Below are positions 1 to 7,021 of a stretch of DNA of 11,291 bases, piece after piece (the first letter of the stretch is position 1; every line of letters begins with the position of its first letter). Under the pieces are notes generated by a model, which was given only the letters and a program-made list of their open reading frames with translations, was not told the origin of the DNA and did no database searches. Both the position numbers and the translations under genes were made by a program. This DNA is from Spirochaetales bacterium. Its GTDB lineage: Bacteria > Spirochaetota > Spirochaetia > DSM-27196 > SKKC01. The stretch spans positions 1 through 11,291 of the forward strand of contig SLAN01000323.1 of NCBI GenBank assembly GCA_007126865.1. Direction: 5' to 3'.

Positions 1-40
1 CCCCCGGGGGGGCGGTCTTCCGTGTCGCCGACCACGACCA
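1..40. other. Window edge after the last PilZ gene
   Basis: These 40 bases begin with a C5-G7 run and contain no supportable feature. On the minus strand a GTG overlapping the PilZ stop codon opens a frame to the window edge, so a following overlapping gene is possible but cannot be confirmed. Confidence 0.2.
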
Positions 41-1138
41 CTACTCGTCCGTATACCCGTAAACGTAAGAGAGTATCCGGTTCATCTGGTCACGACTGAC
101 GCGGGTGAACATAATGTGCATGAGAGCGCCGTGATAGCCTCTGTCGCTCCCCCGGACCTTACCGAATGCGGTAACCGGACGTCCACGTTCGATCTCAAAG
201 CTGATTTTGATCAGACTCCCCTTTTGTAGTGCCGCGCGTGCCCGAAGTGCGCATCCGCCGGCGGAAATGTCTTCAATGTTTCCGAGATCGCGTCGATTCG
301 CATCCACCACGGCCTGGCGTTTCGCCGAACGACCCGATCCGCTCTGGACAACGCGCACAGGGAAGAAGTACGCGGGACGGCGAAACTCTCTTCGGGGAGA
401 TTTCCGTTTCTGTACCGACCGGATTTTGTCACTGTGCGCGATGAACAGTTGGTGCCTCGCACGTTGCTTTCGGTAACCGAGCACCGACGAGCGGAAGCCG
501 TAAAGGGTGCCGTCATCCCCCCGGAACGTCACTTTCAGCGGTGTGCTCTTGTCCCATACGAGTGTCTCGCCTCCGTACGTCGTCGGCGCCTCGACAGCGA
601 GGAACGAATCGGAGTTCGTGAGGAGTTTGCACTCATACTGCGATTTGTCTTCGGTAATGAGCGTTAATCGAGTACCGGAACGCAGCTGGCCGGTGCGCTC
701 AAAACGATCGATATTTCCGGTCTGAACGAGGTCGAGAGATCGGCGAACGGAGAGCAGCTCGAATTTCCGTTGCTCACGTTCCGCCTCACCGATTTCTTCG
801 GCATCGAGCATCCGTACCGCTCTGGCGATAGTCCGATCGAGAAAGTGACGGCTGGAGAACATACGCGCCGGATCGGCGAGCGATTGCTGTCTGGCCACTC
901 GTTCGAGGATACGAGTCTGGCGTCGATCCAGCCCGGCCCGTCGAGCGGCCCGACGGAACGAGAGGCGACTGAAGCGCGGTGAGGAGGTGCCTGTCGACCG
1001 GCGGTCGATCCTCCTGGTGTTCACCTTCGAACCGATAATCCCGAGTACGATCAGCGCCACGAACACGACGCCAACGAGGACCATCTCGATCGGTTCGGGC
1101 TCGGCGAAGAAGTCCACCGCAGCCTGTAGGGCAATCAT
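41..1138 (-). CDS. Membrane-anchored YcgR-like PilZ protein
   Basis: This is a probable c-di-GMP receptor of 365 residues. One transmembrane helix lies at about residues 19-36 (MVLVGVVFVALIVLGIIG), followed by a very basic stretch (to about 70), so the bulk is cytoplasmic. A helical linker spans about 70-140. A YcgR-N-like beta domain covers about 148-245. The PilZ domain begins with the ligand arginines in SPRREFRRP (R249/R253 or R250/R254). Its DxSxxG motif is DISAGG (D290, S292, G295). All ligand motifs are intact. YcgR acts as a c-di-GMP-dependent flagellar brake in enterobacteria; a similar role here is inference, strengthened by the flagellar operon. Its ATG overlaps the stop of the preceding gene by 4 bases, so translation is coupled. 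Confidence 0.92.
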   Translation of the reverse strand: MIALQAAVDFFAEPEPIEMVLVGVVFVALIVLGIIGSKVNTRRIDRRSTGTSSPRFSRLSFRRAARRAGLDRRQTRILERVARQQSLADPARMFSSRHFLDRTIARAVRMLDAEEIGEAEREQRKFELLSVRRSLDLVQTGNIDRFERTGQLRSGTRLTLITEDKSQYECKLLTNSDSFLAVEAPTTYGGETLVWDKSTPLKVTFRGDDGTLYGFRSSVLGYRKQRARHQLFIAHSDKIRSVQKRKSPRREFRRPAYFFPVRVVQSGSGRSAKRQAVVDANRRDLGNIEDISAGGCALRARAALQKGSLIKISFEIERGRPVTAFGKVRGSDRGYHGALMHIMFTRVSRDQMNRILSYVYGYTDE

Positions 1139-1998
1139 TGCTCCGTCTCGTCGATTACCCGAGCCACTGAGGCTTCAAAACGAGGTGCCACCTCGTATTC
1201 GAGCAGATCTCCGATGAGCACTGTATCGTTGTTATCGAGCGCATCGACGAGCTCGTTCAACGGTCCGTGTAGATCTTCGATCTCCTCGTCGCCGCGAAGC
1301 CGGATATACTTTCCGGCAAGCTCGGTGAAGCGGACGATCCGCTGCATAGCCTCTTCATCCCGTCCCTGCTGCAGAAGGACGGCTACTTCGGCGACCTCCG
1401 GAAGGGTGCGAGACAGCAGCCCTGCGGTCACCTGCAGCTCCTCTTCCGGCCTCAGGACCTCGCTCAGGCGCGATTGAACATTAGAAAGGACCGCATCGAC
1501 ACTCTTGCCGGCGTCAGCCTTCAATACCCCGAGCTCATCGTCGGACGGAGCCGCATCTCCGGTCGTATCCAGTAGCGAGGCCGCCACGGTTTCGATCGGA
1601 GCGAGAAGCTCTCGTGATTGACCCGTGGCCCGCAGAATGCGCTCAAGTGTCGAGGCAACATAGCGATATTCTCCGAGCACGTCGCGCAGAGAGCCCGCAT
1701 CGGTGCTCTTGAGTGCCCTCCCGAGAAGCTCGAGATACTCGATGAGCGTCAGCATAGCATTCGGATCGTGGTCCGCCGGCGGGATCGCCTCGATCGCAAG
1801 CTCGTCGATATCGGCGAGCGGGCGTGTCTCCCACGTTGCGGGTTCGGTTTCGGATACATCGGCTGCGTCCATAGCCAGGCGAGATATCCGCATACCCGAT
1901 GTGGCCAGCCAGCTTCGCAGCTGCTCGACCACATCTCCGACCGTCCGTTCGTTTTCGAGCGTTACACTCAGTTCCTGCTGGTTTACCAGAATACGCAT
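1135..1998 (-). CDS. Conserved spirochaete-type protein downstream of fliD, function unknown
   Basis: I do not recognise a named family. The 287-residue protein is acidic and soluble. Residues 1-72 (MRILVNQQELSVTLENERTV onward) alternate two strands, a helix and further strands in a pattern reminiscent of a small beta-grasp domain. Residues 80-287 look all-helical, with amphipathic repeats and a closing motif DTVLIGDLLEYEVAPRF (about 258-274). It starts at an ATG 21 bases after fliD with GGGGAGAA as SD, and its stop overlaps the next ATG (ATGA). Genes after fliD are often the export chaperones fliS and fliT, and no fliS is visible here. A chaperone or assembly role is therefore a guess from position only. 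As I recall, T. pallidum also has an unknown gene next to fliD. Confidence 0.85.
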   Translation of the reverse strand: MRILVNQQELSVTLENERTVGDVVEQLRSWLATSGMRISRLAMDAADVSETEPATWETRPLADIDELAIEAIPPADHDPNAMLTLIEYLELLGRALKSTDAGSLRDVLGEYRYVASTLERILRATGQSRELLAPIETVAASLLDTTGDAAPSDDELGVLKADAGKSVDAVLSNVQSRLSEVLRPEEELQVTAGLLSRTLPEVAEVAVLLQQGRDEEAMQRIVRFTELAGKYIRLRGDEEIEDLHGPLNELVDALDNNDTVLIGDLLEYEVAPRFEASVARVIDETEQ

Positions 1999-2019
1999 TC
2001 GGATTGTTCTCCCCGGTGG

Positions 2020-4101
2020 CTACTGATTCTGTTGCAATCCTTCGAGCCGCCGTCGCATTTCTTCCATGCTGTTGATTGCGCGCTCCATTTCGCCGAACTC
2101 ACGACGAAGCTGGTCCTCGCGCCGACTCAACCGCTCGCTCTGCCGGTCGATCTCGGTCTCGGCTCGATCGATACTCGATCGTATGCTCTGCTGCCGTGTG
2201 GCGAGAAGTCCGCCCGTCTGTGTGAAACCACGAACGTACCGCTCGACTTCGTACGCGGCGCCCGAGTCGATCGCCCCATTGCCGCTCGAATCGCGACCGA
2301 AGAGATCACGAAGCGCGCGGTGTTCGTTCCTGACGGCGGCTTCGAAGAGATCCTCATCGAGCTCGAGATAACCCCTGAGCCGGTTGTAATCGAGCCCGCT
2401 TCCCGGTTGTCTGCTATCGGTCGAAACGCCGACCTGTGCGAGAAGACGAATACGGTTGCCGGCGCTCGTCTCGTACGGGTTCATCATGATCGTCTGCAGG
2501 CGACTGCGCAGTTGATTGAGGGTTGTGTTTCCCTGAAGCAGTCCGAGGCGCGCTTCAGCGGCCTCCACCTCGTCGGGCTCGAACCATCCGATCTGATCGA
2601 TTACCGAGCGATCGGTCCTGGTGAGAATGTTGATCTCGGTCATCACATCGTTGTAGTTCACGAGGAATTCGATGACCCGCTCCTCGATTCGCTCGAAGTC
2701 GGGTTCTACGTCGAGTGTCACTCTTCCGGGACGCTGCAGCTCGAGCGTCACATCGTCGATGACGTCGTCGATCTCGTTTGTGTCGCGCGTTGCCCGTACT
2801 CCGTCGACGGTGAATACCGCGTCCCCCGCTTCCTCGATCGCCACGTTCGGAACGTGTTCCCCCGGTCTGTCGGGGTCGATGATGCGCGCATCGCGTATAC
2901 GAACCTCCCGAAACGTATTTCGATTGCGCACCGCGAGTCCCTCGAACCGGTCGGCATAATCGCCGACGGGGAGCTCGATTCGCACGAAATCGTCGGTATC
3001 GTCGAGGTGGGGAAGGGCGATTTCGCGTCCGTCCGAGAGAACGTACAGAATCTCGAGATCCTCAATCTCTTCGGGGGGCTCAGGAGGAACCCATTCCGGA
3101 ATCTCCAACAACGAATCGATAAACGGTACCCGTGCGTCGTCAAGCTCGACCGCACCGAGATCGGGCAGATCCGGTCCATCCGGTGGTTCCGGTGGCTCGT
3201 GCTCCGGCTCACCGAAATTGATCAGCGATATCTCGATTTCCAGAAGATAGTTGGCCTCAATCGTAATCTCTTCGGTATGGACCGCCGCCGAGGCGGTCGG
3301 ACCGACGCGCAGCTCTTCTTCGACGATCACCGCCTCGCCCCGGTCACCGTCGTCGAGCCGGGTGTTCGCAGGTGTGGGCGAAACGTCGAAGCTTACGCCG
3401 AGCTCCTCCACGAGAACACCGCTCTCGAGTGCAAAATCAAGAGCATCTTCTCCGAATTGAAGTCGATTCTCGGCTCCGGTACGTCGCGATCGGAATACGA
3501 GCACGCGAGTCTGTGAGGTATCTCGAATCGAGCGTATCTCGACAAGGTCCCCGACATGTCGATTTGCTGCCTCGGTGAATTCCTGCAGCGTTCCGCCCGG
3601 AAAATCGAATGCGGCGGTTTCCTCGCCTACGCGGAACTCATATCGGCCCGACGGTACCTCGAAATCCTCCGGAAGTGGATCAGACTGAAAAACGTCGGCG
3701 GTTGCTATCTGTTCGACTTCGATCGTAGTGCGCCGCTGTTCCGCTTCCCGGTCGGCCCGGGCAGTGACGGTATCGGAGTCGGAGCTTCTCGCTCTGCGGT
3801 CACTGAACGGGTTGCGAAAGCCGAACAGTTCGGATGCCGCCTCCTGCAGGCTCGACAGATAGCCGCCGATTCGGTTCCACGCCTCGCGTTCGGCTTCCAG
3901 GTCGTCTATCCTGTCTTCCTGGCGGCGAATCGGTTCGCGTTCCGCCTCGAGTATGTCCTCGATCATGCCGTCCGTGTCATAACGACTTGATACGCCGGGG
4001 ATATTCGGCTCGGCGAACGCCATGCTGCCGGCAAACAGCGGCAAGAGGCCAAAGGCCATGAATCGTATTGTGAAGTTCAATCGCTGATGCACTCGACCCA
4101 T
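2020..4101 (-). CDS. fliD: Flagellar filament cap protein FliD (hook-associated protein 2)
   Basis: FliD caps the growing filament and directs flagellin insertion. Numbered from 4101 (693 residues), the FliD_N domain starts at about residue 33 (NIPGVSSRYDTDGMIEDIL) and runs to about 105. An acidic, proline-rich segment lies at about 298-348 (EPEHEPPEPPDGP). The FliD_C hallmark AVFTVDGVRATRDTNEIDDV falls near 428-447, and a coiled-coil C-terminus covers about 637-693. The size is normal for spirochaetes. The start is uncertain. ATG 4101 has GGA at -8 but adds a segment resembling a Sec signal peptide (RFMAFGLLPLFAGSMAFA). ATG 4023 gives the family-like N-terminus MAFAEPNIPGV but has no SD. An upstream ATG at 4221 overlaps flaG and is unlikely. 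Confidence 0.93.
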   Translation of the reverse strand: MGRVHQRLNFTIRFMAFGLLPLFAGSMAFAEPNIPGVSSRYDTDGMIEDILEAEREPIRRQEDRIDDLEAEREAWNRIGGYLSSLQEAASELFGFRNPFSDRRARSSDSDTVTARADREAEQRRTTIEVEQIATADVFQSDPLPEDFEVPSGRYEFRVGEETAAFDFPGGTLQEFTEAANRHVGDLVEIRSIRDTSQTRVLVFRSRRTGAENRLQFGEDALDFALESGVLVEELGVSFDVSPTPANTRLDDGDRGEAVIVEEELRVGPTASAAVHTEEITIEANYLLEIEISLINFGEPEHEPPEPPDGPDLPDLGAVELDDARVPFIDSLLEIPEWVPPEPPEEIEDLEILYVLSDGREIALPHLDDTDDFVRIELPVGDYADRFEGLAVRNRNTFREVRIRDARIIDPDRPGEHVPNVAIEEAGDAVFTVDGVRATRDTNEIDDVIDDVTLELQRPGRVTLDVEPDFERIEERVIEFLVNYNDVMTEINILTRTDRSVIDQIGWFEPDEVEAAEARLGLLQGNTTLNQLRSRLQTIMMNPYETSAGNRIRLLAQVGVSTDSRQPGSGLDYNRLRGYLELDEDLFEAAVRNEHRALRDLFGRDSSGNGAIDSGAAYEVERYVRGFTQTGGLLATRQQSIRSSIDRAETEIDRQSERLSRREDQLRREFGEMERAINSMEEMRRRLEGLQQNQ

Positions 4102-4192
4102 AGAAGTCCCGATCAGAAGGATATCACGCCCAGAAGGAAGCTTCGACCGGCGTTCGAGGCCTTCAGCGGCGGCGCAAGCGCTCGATATGCGA

Positions 4193-4537
4193 TTAGATCT
4201 GTTCGTCCAACAGCATTCCAATCGCCTCGCGCATACGCGCCTGTATACGCTGAAGCGAATCGGGAGGAAGCTCCTTTATAACCTTATCGGTTTTCGCGTC
4301 TATCACCTTGACGACGATCCGATTCAGCTCTTCGTTGACCGAGAACTTCAACCGCTTGTCGATTGCCTGAGTGCTCGTCTGGATTTCGCGCACCATCTTC
4401 TCGATCTCGTCTCGAGTCGGTGCGAACTCACTGAAATCCACGTGTTCCCGTCCCTGGGCTTTGCGCGGAGTCCCCACCGATCCGTAGATATCGAATCGAG
4501 GACCGGAGGGCAGGTTCCCTGCTATTTCCATTCCCAT
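4193..4537 (-). CDS. flaG: FlaG family flagellar protein
   Basis: FlaG proteins are encoded beside flagellins and fliD and influence filament length; the mechanism is not settled. The 114-residue product is of normal length. The variable N-terminal half (about residues 1-60) is polar and helical. The C-terminal half carries the family signature LKFSVNEELNRIVVKVID (about residues 63-80), then the turn AKTDKVIKELPPDSLQRI and a final helix. The ATG follows a GGAGG SD by 8 bases. Another ATG 4 bases upstream is out of frame. It sits between flaB and fliD, the usual order, and no signal peptide is present. Confidence 0.92.
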   Translation of the reverse strand: MGMEIAGNLPSGPRFDIYGSVGTPRKAQGREHVDFSEFAPTRDEIEKMVREIQTSTQAIDKRLKFSVNEELNRIVVKVIDAKTDKVIKELPPDSLQRIQARMREAIGMLLDEQI

Positions 4538-4561
4538 ACATCTTACCTCCGTGTAAGAAGT

Positions 4562-4598
4562 GGTCGGGGGAGGGCGCGAGACCTCCCGTAATCCGACC
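4562..4598 (-). terminator. Strong hairpin between the flagellin genes and flaG
   Basis: On the minus strand GGTCGG (4598-4593) pairs with CCGACC (4567-4562). An inner GGGAGG pairs with CCTCCC, separated from the outer stem by a 5-base bulge on one side, with an 8-base loop. Twelve G-C-rich pairs make it very stable. Only ACTTCTT follows, with no true T-run. It may be a partial terminator or a 3'-end stabiliser that gives more flagellin than FlaG/FliD transcript. It also lies upstream of the flaG SD. Confidence 0.45.
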
Positions 4599-4606
4599 TT
4601 CAGCTT

Positions 4607-4717
4607 TTACGCGTGTACGTCACGCACGTGAAGACGACGTCCAGCGATCTCCACGGCGTCCATGACGAACGCTTGCCCGTAAGTCATGCCGAAGGAGCTC
4701 GGAGCAGCATCCTTCAT
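4607..4717 (-). CDS. Possible 36-residue small protein
   Basis: I do not recognise this ORF and cannot assign a function. It opens at an ATG 7 bases after the flaB copy 2 stop and ends at a TAA just before a strong hairpin. The peptide starts MKDAAPSSFGMTYGQAFVMD and ends RRLHVRDVHA. The codons are mostly G/C-ending, like the neighbouring genes. The SD is weak (GGGAT about 11 bases upstream). It has no signal peptide or membrane segment. Its tight placement supports coding, but the short length means it may be chance. Confidence 0.25.
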   Translation of the reverse strand: MKDAAPSSFGMTYGQAFVMDAVEIAGRRLHVRDVHA

Positions 4718-4724
4718 CGGGCGA

Positions 4725-5573
4725 TCATCCCAATAGCTGCAGCACCGACTGCGGCATGATGTTGGCCTGAGCCAGCATCGCCGTGTTGCTCTGCATGAGA
4801 ATCTGATTGCGCACGAAGCCCACCATTTCGGTGGCCATATTCGTGTCGCGAATCTGCGACTCCGCCGCCTGGAGATTCTCCGCAGCAACAGCCACTCCGC
4901 GCTGCGCCATCTCGAAACGGTTCTGATAAGCTCCGAGATCCGCGCGTTGGCGCGAGATCTGCTGTAGTGCATCATCGACCGTTCCGATGGCCTGGTTCGC
5001 TGCTTCGGGGGTCGAGATGGAGATCATCTCGTCCTGGTTTTCCACACCGGTCAAACCGAGACCGGCGGCAGTCATTGTTCCGATATAGACGCGCGTATTC
5101 TGGTCCATGTTTGCGCCAATCTGGAACTGCATAACTGCGTCCCCGTCTTCAGCAAATCGCCCGGTCAGCATGTTCAGCCCGTTGAACTGAGCATGCGAGG
5201 CGATACGGTTTACCTCATCGACGAGTTGCGACACCTCGACCTGAATGAGCGCGCGGTCCTCGGGAGTGTAAATCCCGTTGGCGGACTGCACGGCCAGTTC
5301 ACGGATCCGGTGCATGATATCCTGCGTATTCTGCAGGTATCCTTCACTCGTCTGAATGAAGGAGACGGCATTCTGAATATTGCGCTCGGCCTGGTTCAAA
5401 CCTCGAACCTGACTTCGCAGCTTTTCAGACACCGCCAACCCTGACGCGTCGTCTGCTGCACGATTTATCCGCAGACCCGAGGACAGGCGTTCGATGCTTG
5501 TTTGCATTTCGGCCTGCCGGTTCTGCAGCGATCGATTCGCGAACGCCGCACCAGTGTTATGATTTATGATCAT
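4725..5573 (-). CDS. flaB: Flagellar filament core protein FlaB (copy 2)
   Basis: This is a second periplasmic flagellin, 282 residues, clearly paralogous to copy 1. The N-terminal D0/D1 region begins [15 protein letters not shown] and includes [20 protein letters not shown]. The core [16 protein letters not shown] is shared with copy 1. The C-terminal region ends [17 protein letters not shown]. Differences concentrate in the middle, where copy 2 is four residues shorter, and in scattered surface positions, so the two may occupy different parts of the filament as treponemal FlaBs do (inference). The open frame extends to 5705, but the first 44 residues of that version are leader sequence. The ATG at 5573 has an ideal SD and gives the conserved flagellin N-terminus. 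Confidence 0.96.
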   Translation of the reverse strand: MIINHNTGAAFANRSLQNRQAEMQTSIERLSSGLRINRAADDASGLAVSEKLRSQVRGLNQAERNIQNAVSFIQTSEGYLQNTQDIMHRIRELAVQSANGIYTPEDRALIQVEVSQLVDEVNRIASHAQFNGLNMLTGRFAEDGDAVMQFQIGANMDQNTRVYIGTMTAAGLGLTGVENQDEMISISTPEAANQAIGTVDDALQQISRQRADLGAYQNRFEMAQRGVAVAAENLQAAESQIRDTNMATEMVGFVRNQILMQSNTAMLAQANIMPQSVLQLLG

Positions 5574-5846
5574 AAGCCCCTCCTTGTGTTGATCTCCCGA
5601 AACAATCCGTGCTTCGGGGCCCCGCACGAAACGACACGGAAGCTCTCGCGCATCTTCCGCTCCGATATGCCGCTGTTTAGCGGAGAGTTTGGCCGTCAAC
5701 GGCATCCGTTCCGTGGAGTCGACCGACAGACACTCCGCTATGCGGGGGAGGAGGGTATTTCAAAGAGCGATCGGACTCGCGACATTACTCCGACGAATAA
5801 TCGGTGGAGAAAGCGCGCGTCGTCCAGCTATCTATATCGTAGTTGC
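5574..5846 (-). promoter_or_regulatory. Intergenic leader of flaB copy 2
   Basis: This 273-base gap carries structure but no gene. On the minus strand AGCGGAG (5739-5733) can pair perfectly with CTCCGCT (5685-5679). The segment starting ATAGCGGAG matches the copy 1 leader at 17 of 23 positions, and an ATATCGG segment recurs after the stem in both. A hairpin CGTGC / GCACG precedes the SD. I found no sigma28 -10 box: the best TAAA is followed 15 bases later by only a 5 of 8 match. Copy 2 is therefore probably read through from copy 1, with its leader kept for translational control. Confidence 0.5.
5577..5587 (-). promoter_or_regulatory. flaB copy 2 SD overlapping candidate CsrA site
   Basis: The minus strand reads ACAAGGAGGGG, ending 3 bases before the ATG at 5573. 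ACAAGGA matches the CsrA consensus ACARGGA exactly and includes the SD. GATCA and TGATC, on either side of the site, could form a 5-bp stem that places SD and site in a loop. A second GGA (GGGAG) lies 11 bases upstream. This also decides the start codon: the frame is open further upstream, but there is no SD there and no flagellin similarity. Confidence 0.5.
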
Positions 5847-6707
5847 CTACTGGAGCAACTGCAAGATTGACTGCGGAACCATATTCGCCTGAGCGAGCAT
5901 CGCGGTTCCCGCCTGCTGGAGAATCTGGTTACGCGTGAACTCGACCATCTCAGCGGCCATATTGGAGTCACGGATTCGACTTTCGGCCGCCTGCAGATTT
6001 TCGGCACCCACGTCGAGCCCGCGAACGGCATACTCGAGGCGATTTTGATATGCACCGAGATCCGCACGCTGTTTGCTTACCGCTTGCAGGGCGTCGTCCA
6101 CGGTTCCGATTGCCCGGTTGGCTCCGTCCGGACTCGAAAGAGAGATCATCTCCCCGGTTCCTACCTGACGGACGCCGAGACCCTCGGCGGTCATCGTTCC
6201 GACATGAACGCGAATGCGCTGATCCATGTTCGCGCCGATGTGAAAATACATACTCGCGGTCACGACGTTGTCGCCTGTCTCGGCGGCAAATCGGCCGGTG
6301 AGCATGTTGAGTCCGTTGAACTGAGCGTGTGAGGCAATCCGATCGATCTCGTCGACGAGTTGCGAGACTTCGACCTGAATCTGCATTCTGTCTTCGGCAG
6401 TGTAGATGCCGTTCGAGGACTGGACTGCCAGTTCCCGAATGCGTTGCAGAATGTCCTGTGAGTTCTGAAGATATCCTTCGGTGGTCTGGATGAAGGATAT
6501 GCCGTCCTGAGCGTTCGTGGAAGCGCGTTGCAGCCCGCGAATCTGACTGCGCAGCTTCTCACTCACCGCCAGACCGGAGGCATCGTCGCCGGCGCGGTTT
6601 ATCCGCATTCCGGACGAGAGGCGTTCGATACTACCCTCGACCGAGCGTTGGGTGATACCGAGCTGGCGTTGAGCAAACGCTGCTCCGGTGTTGTGGTTAA
6701 TGATCAT
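5847..6707 (-). CDS. flaB: Flagellar filament core protein FlaB (copy 1)
   Basis: FlaB polymerises into the core of the periplasmic flagellar filament of spirochaetes after export by the flagellar type III system. The 286-residue length is typical of FlaB. The N-terminal D0/D1 region covers residues 1 to about 140: [15 protein letters not shown], then [20 protein letters not shown] and [10 protein letters not shown]. The central segment is short, with no D2/D3 domains. The C-terminal D1/D0 region (from about residue 195) ends [19 protein letters not shown]. There is no signal peptide, as expected for FlaB. It is the first gene after the sigma28 promoter, with a strong SD and a CsrA-like leader. 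A second, closely related flaB follows. Confidence 0.97.
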   Translation of the reverse strand: MIINHNTGAAFAQRQLGITQRSVEGSIERLSSGMRINRAGDDASGLAVSEKLRSQIRGLQRASTNAQDGISFIQTTEGYLQNSQDILQRIRELAVQSSNGIYTAEDRMQIQVEVSQLVDEIDRIASHAQFNGLNMLTGRFAAETGDNVVTASMYFHIGANMDQRIRVHVGTMTAEGLGVRQVGTGEMISLSSPDGANRAIGTVDDALQAVSKQRADLGAYQNRLEYAVRGLDVGAENLQAAESRIRDSNMAAEMVEFTRNQILQQAGTAMLAQANMVPQSILQLLQ

Positions 6708-6713
6708 AGCTAT

Positions 6714-6723
6714 CTCCTCCCTG
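6714..6723 (-). promoter_or_regulatory. flaB copy 1 SD overlapping candidate CsrA site 2
   Basis: The minus strand reads CAGGGAGGAG, a strong SD 6 bases before the ATG at 6707. Its CAGGGAG matches the CsrA core CARGGANG. CTAT and ATAG flank it and could form a 4-bp stem with the SD in the loop. CsrA bound here would block ribosome access, as described for Bacillus hag and Borrelia flaB. Confidence 0.5.
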
Positions 6724-6736
6724 AAATAGTTGTGTG

Positions 6737-6752
6737 CGGGCGTCCCTGCCCG
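6737..6752 (-). promoter_or_regulatory. Candidate CsrA site 1, hairpin loop
   Basis: A 5-bp stem CGGGC / GCCCG presents the loop AGGGAC on the minus strand. The surrounding GCAGGGACGC matches the CsrA SELEX consensus core ACARGGAUGU at 7 of 10 positions, with GGA in the loop, the arrangement CsrA prefers. It lies 30 bases upstream of the start codon. Confidence 0.45.
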
Positions 6753-6894
6753 CGGTCGAGACGGTAACTCCGTCCCGGCGCGCTCTATTTTTCTGTATCT
6801 TGTTAAGTTACTGCGGCCACCTCCCGATATATGTAGATAAGCGGAACACTCCCGAGCGACACTCGGCGGTCGGACACACGCTCCGCTATTCGTG

Positions 6895-6922
6895 TTATCG
6901 GCACACTTCTCTATAGACTGTA
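6895..6922 (-). promoter_or_regulatory. Sigma28 (FliA/SigD) promoter of the flagellin operon
   Basis: The minus strand carries GCCGATAA at 6902-6895, an exact match to the sigma28 -10 consensus. TACA lies at 6922-6919, 16 bases upstream, against the consensus TAAA with spacing 14-16. The extended -35 reads CTACAGTCT, 7 of 9 positions of CTAAAGTTT. The sequence just upstream is rich in T and A runs, which may aid RNA polymerase binding. Transcription would begin near 6888 and give a leader of about 180 bases. Confidence 0.85.
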
Positions 6923-7021
6923 GTCAAAACGGCGGAAAAATCAAAGATTTCGGCGAAAATTCCGGTTGTGAGACCCGATAACGGTTGAAACGGCTTGTGC
7001 AGGCGCTGTCCGGTTGCGTGT

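Larger units (their letters stand above)
6708..6888 (-). promoter_or_regulatory. Structured 5' leader of flaB copy 1
   Basis: The remainder of the 354-base gap between the TPR gene and flaB is untranslated leader. Several stems can be drawn on the minus strand. AGCGGA / TCCGCT (6882-6887 with 6840-6845) encloses a hairpin CCGAG / CTCGG at 6852-6866. GGGACGG / CCGTCTC forms a hairpin at 6758-6776, and CGGGC / GCCCG one at 6737-6752. The leader ends in a strong SD. The first nine bases of the outer stem region (ATAGCGGAG) recur in the leader of the second flagellin gene. The stretch 6923-7021 upstream of the promoter holds no gene that I can support. Confidence 0.6.

Noticed and set aside
1..12. 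C5-G7 run as a functional palindrome
   Set aside because: It is a short homopolymer pair at the window edge with no context; an assembly or chance origin is equally likely.
1618..3516. Long open frame of 632 codons on the plus strand
   Set aside because: It lies antisense to fliD and the gene after it, has no SD, and its translation shows no family pattern. High GC on the opposite strand commonly opens such frames.
4102..4221. 40-residue upstream extension of fliD overlapping flaG
   Set aside because: It overlaps the flaG end, has no SD and reads as non-coding sequence.
5640..5690. Sigma28 promoter for flaB copy 2 (TAAA-N15-GCGGAAGA)
   Set aside because: The -10 match is only 5 of 8 and the segment is part of the putative leader stem. 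This is too weak to call.
5574..5705. 44-residue N-terminal extension of flaB copy 2
   Set aside because: The conserved flagellin start MIINHN is at 5573 with a strong SD. The upstream part is structured leader.
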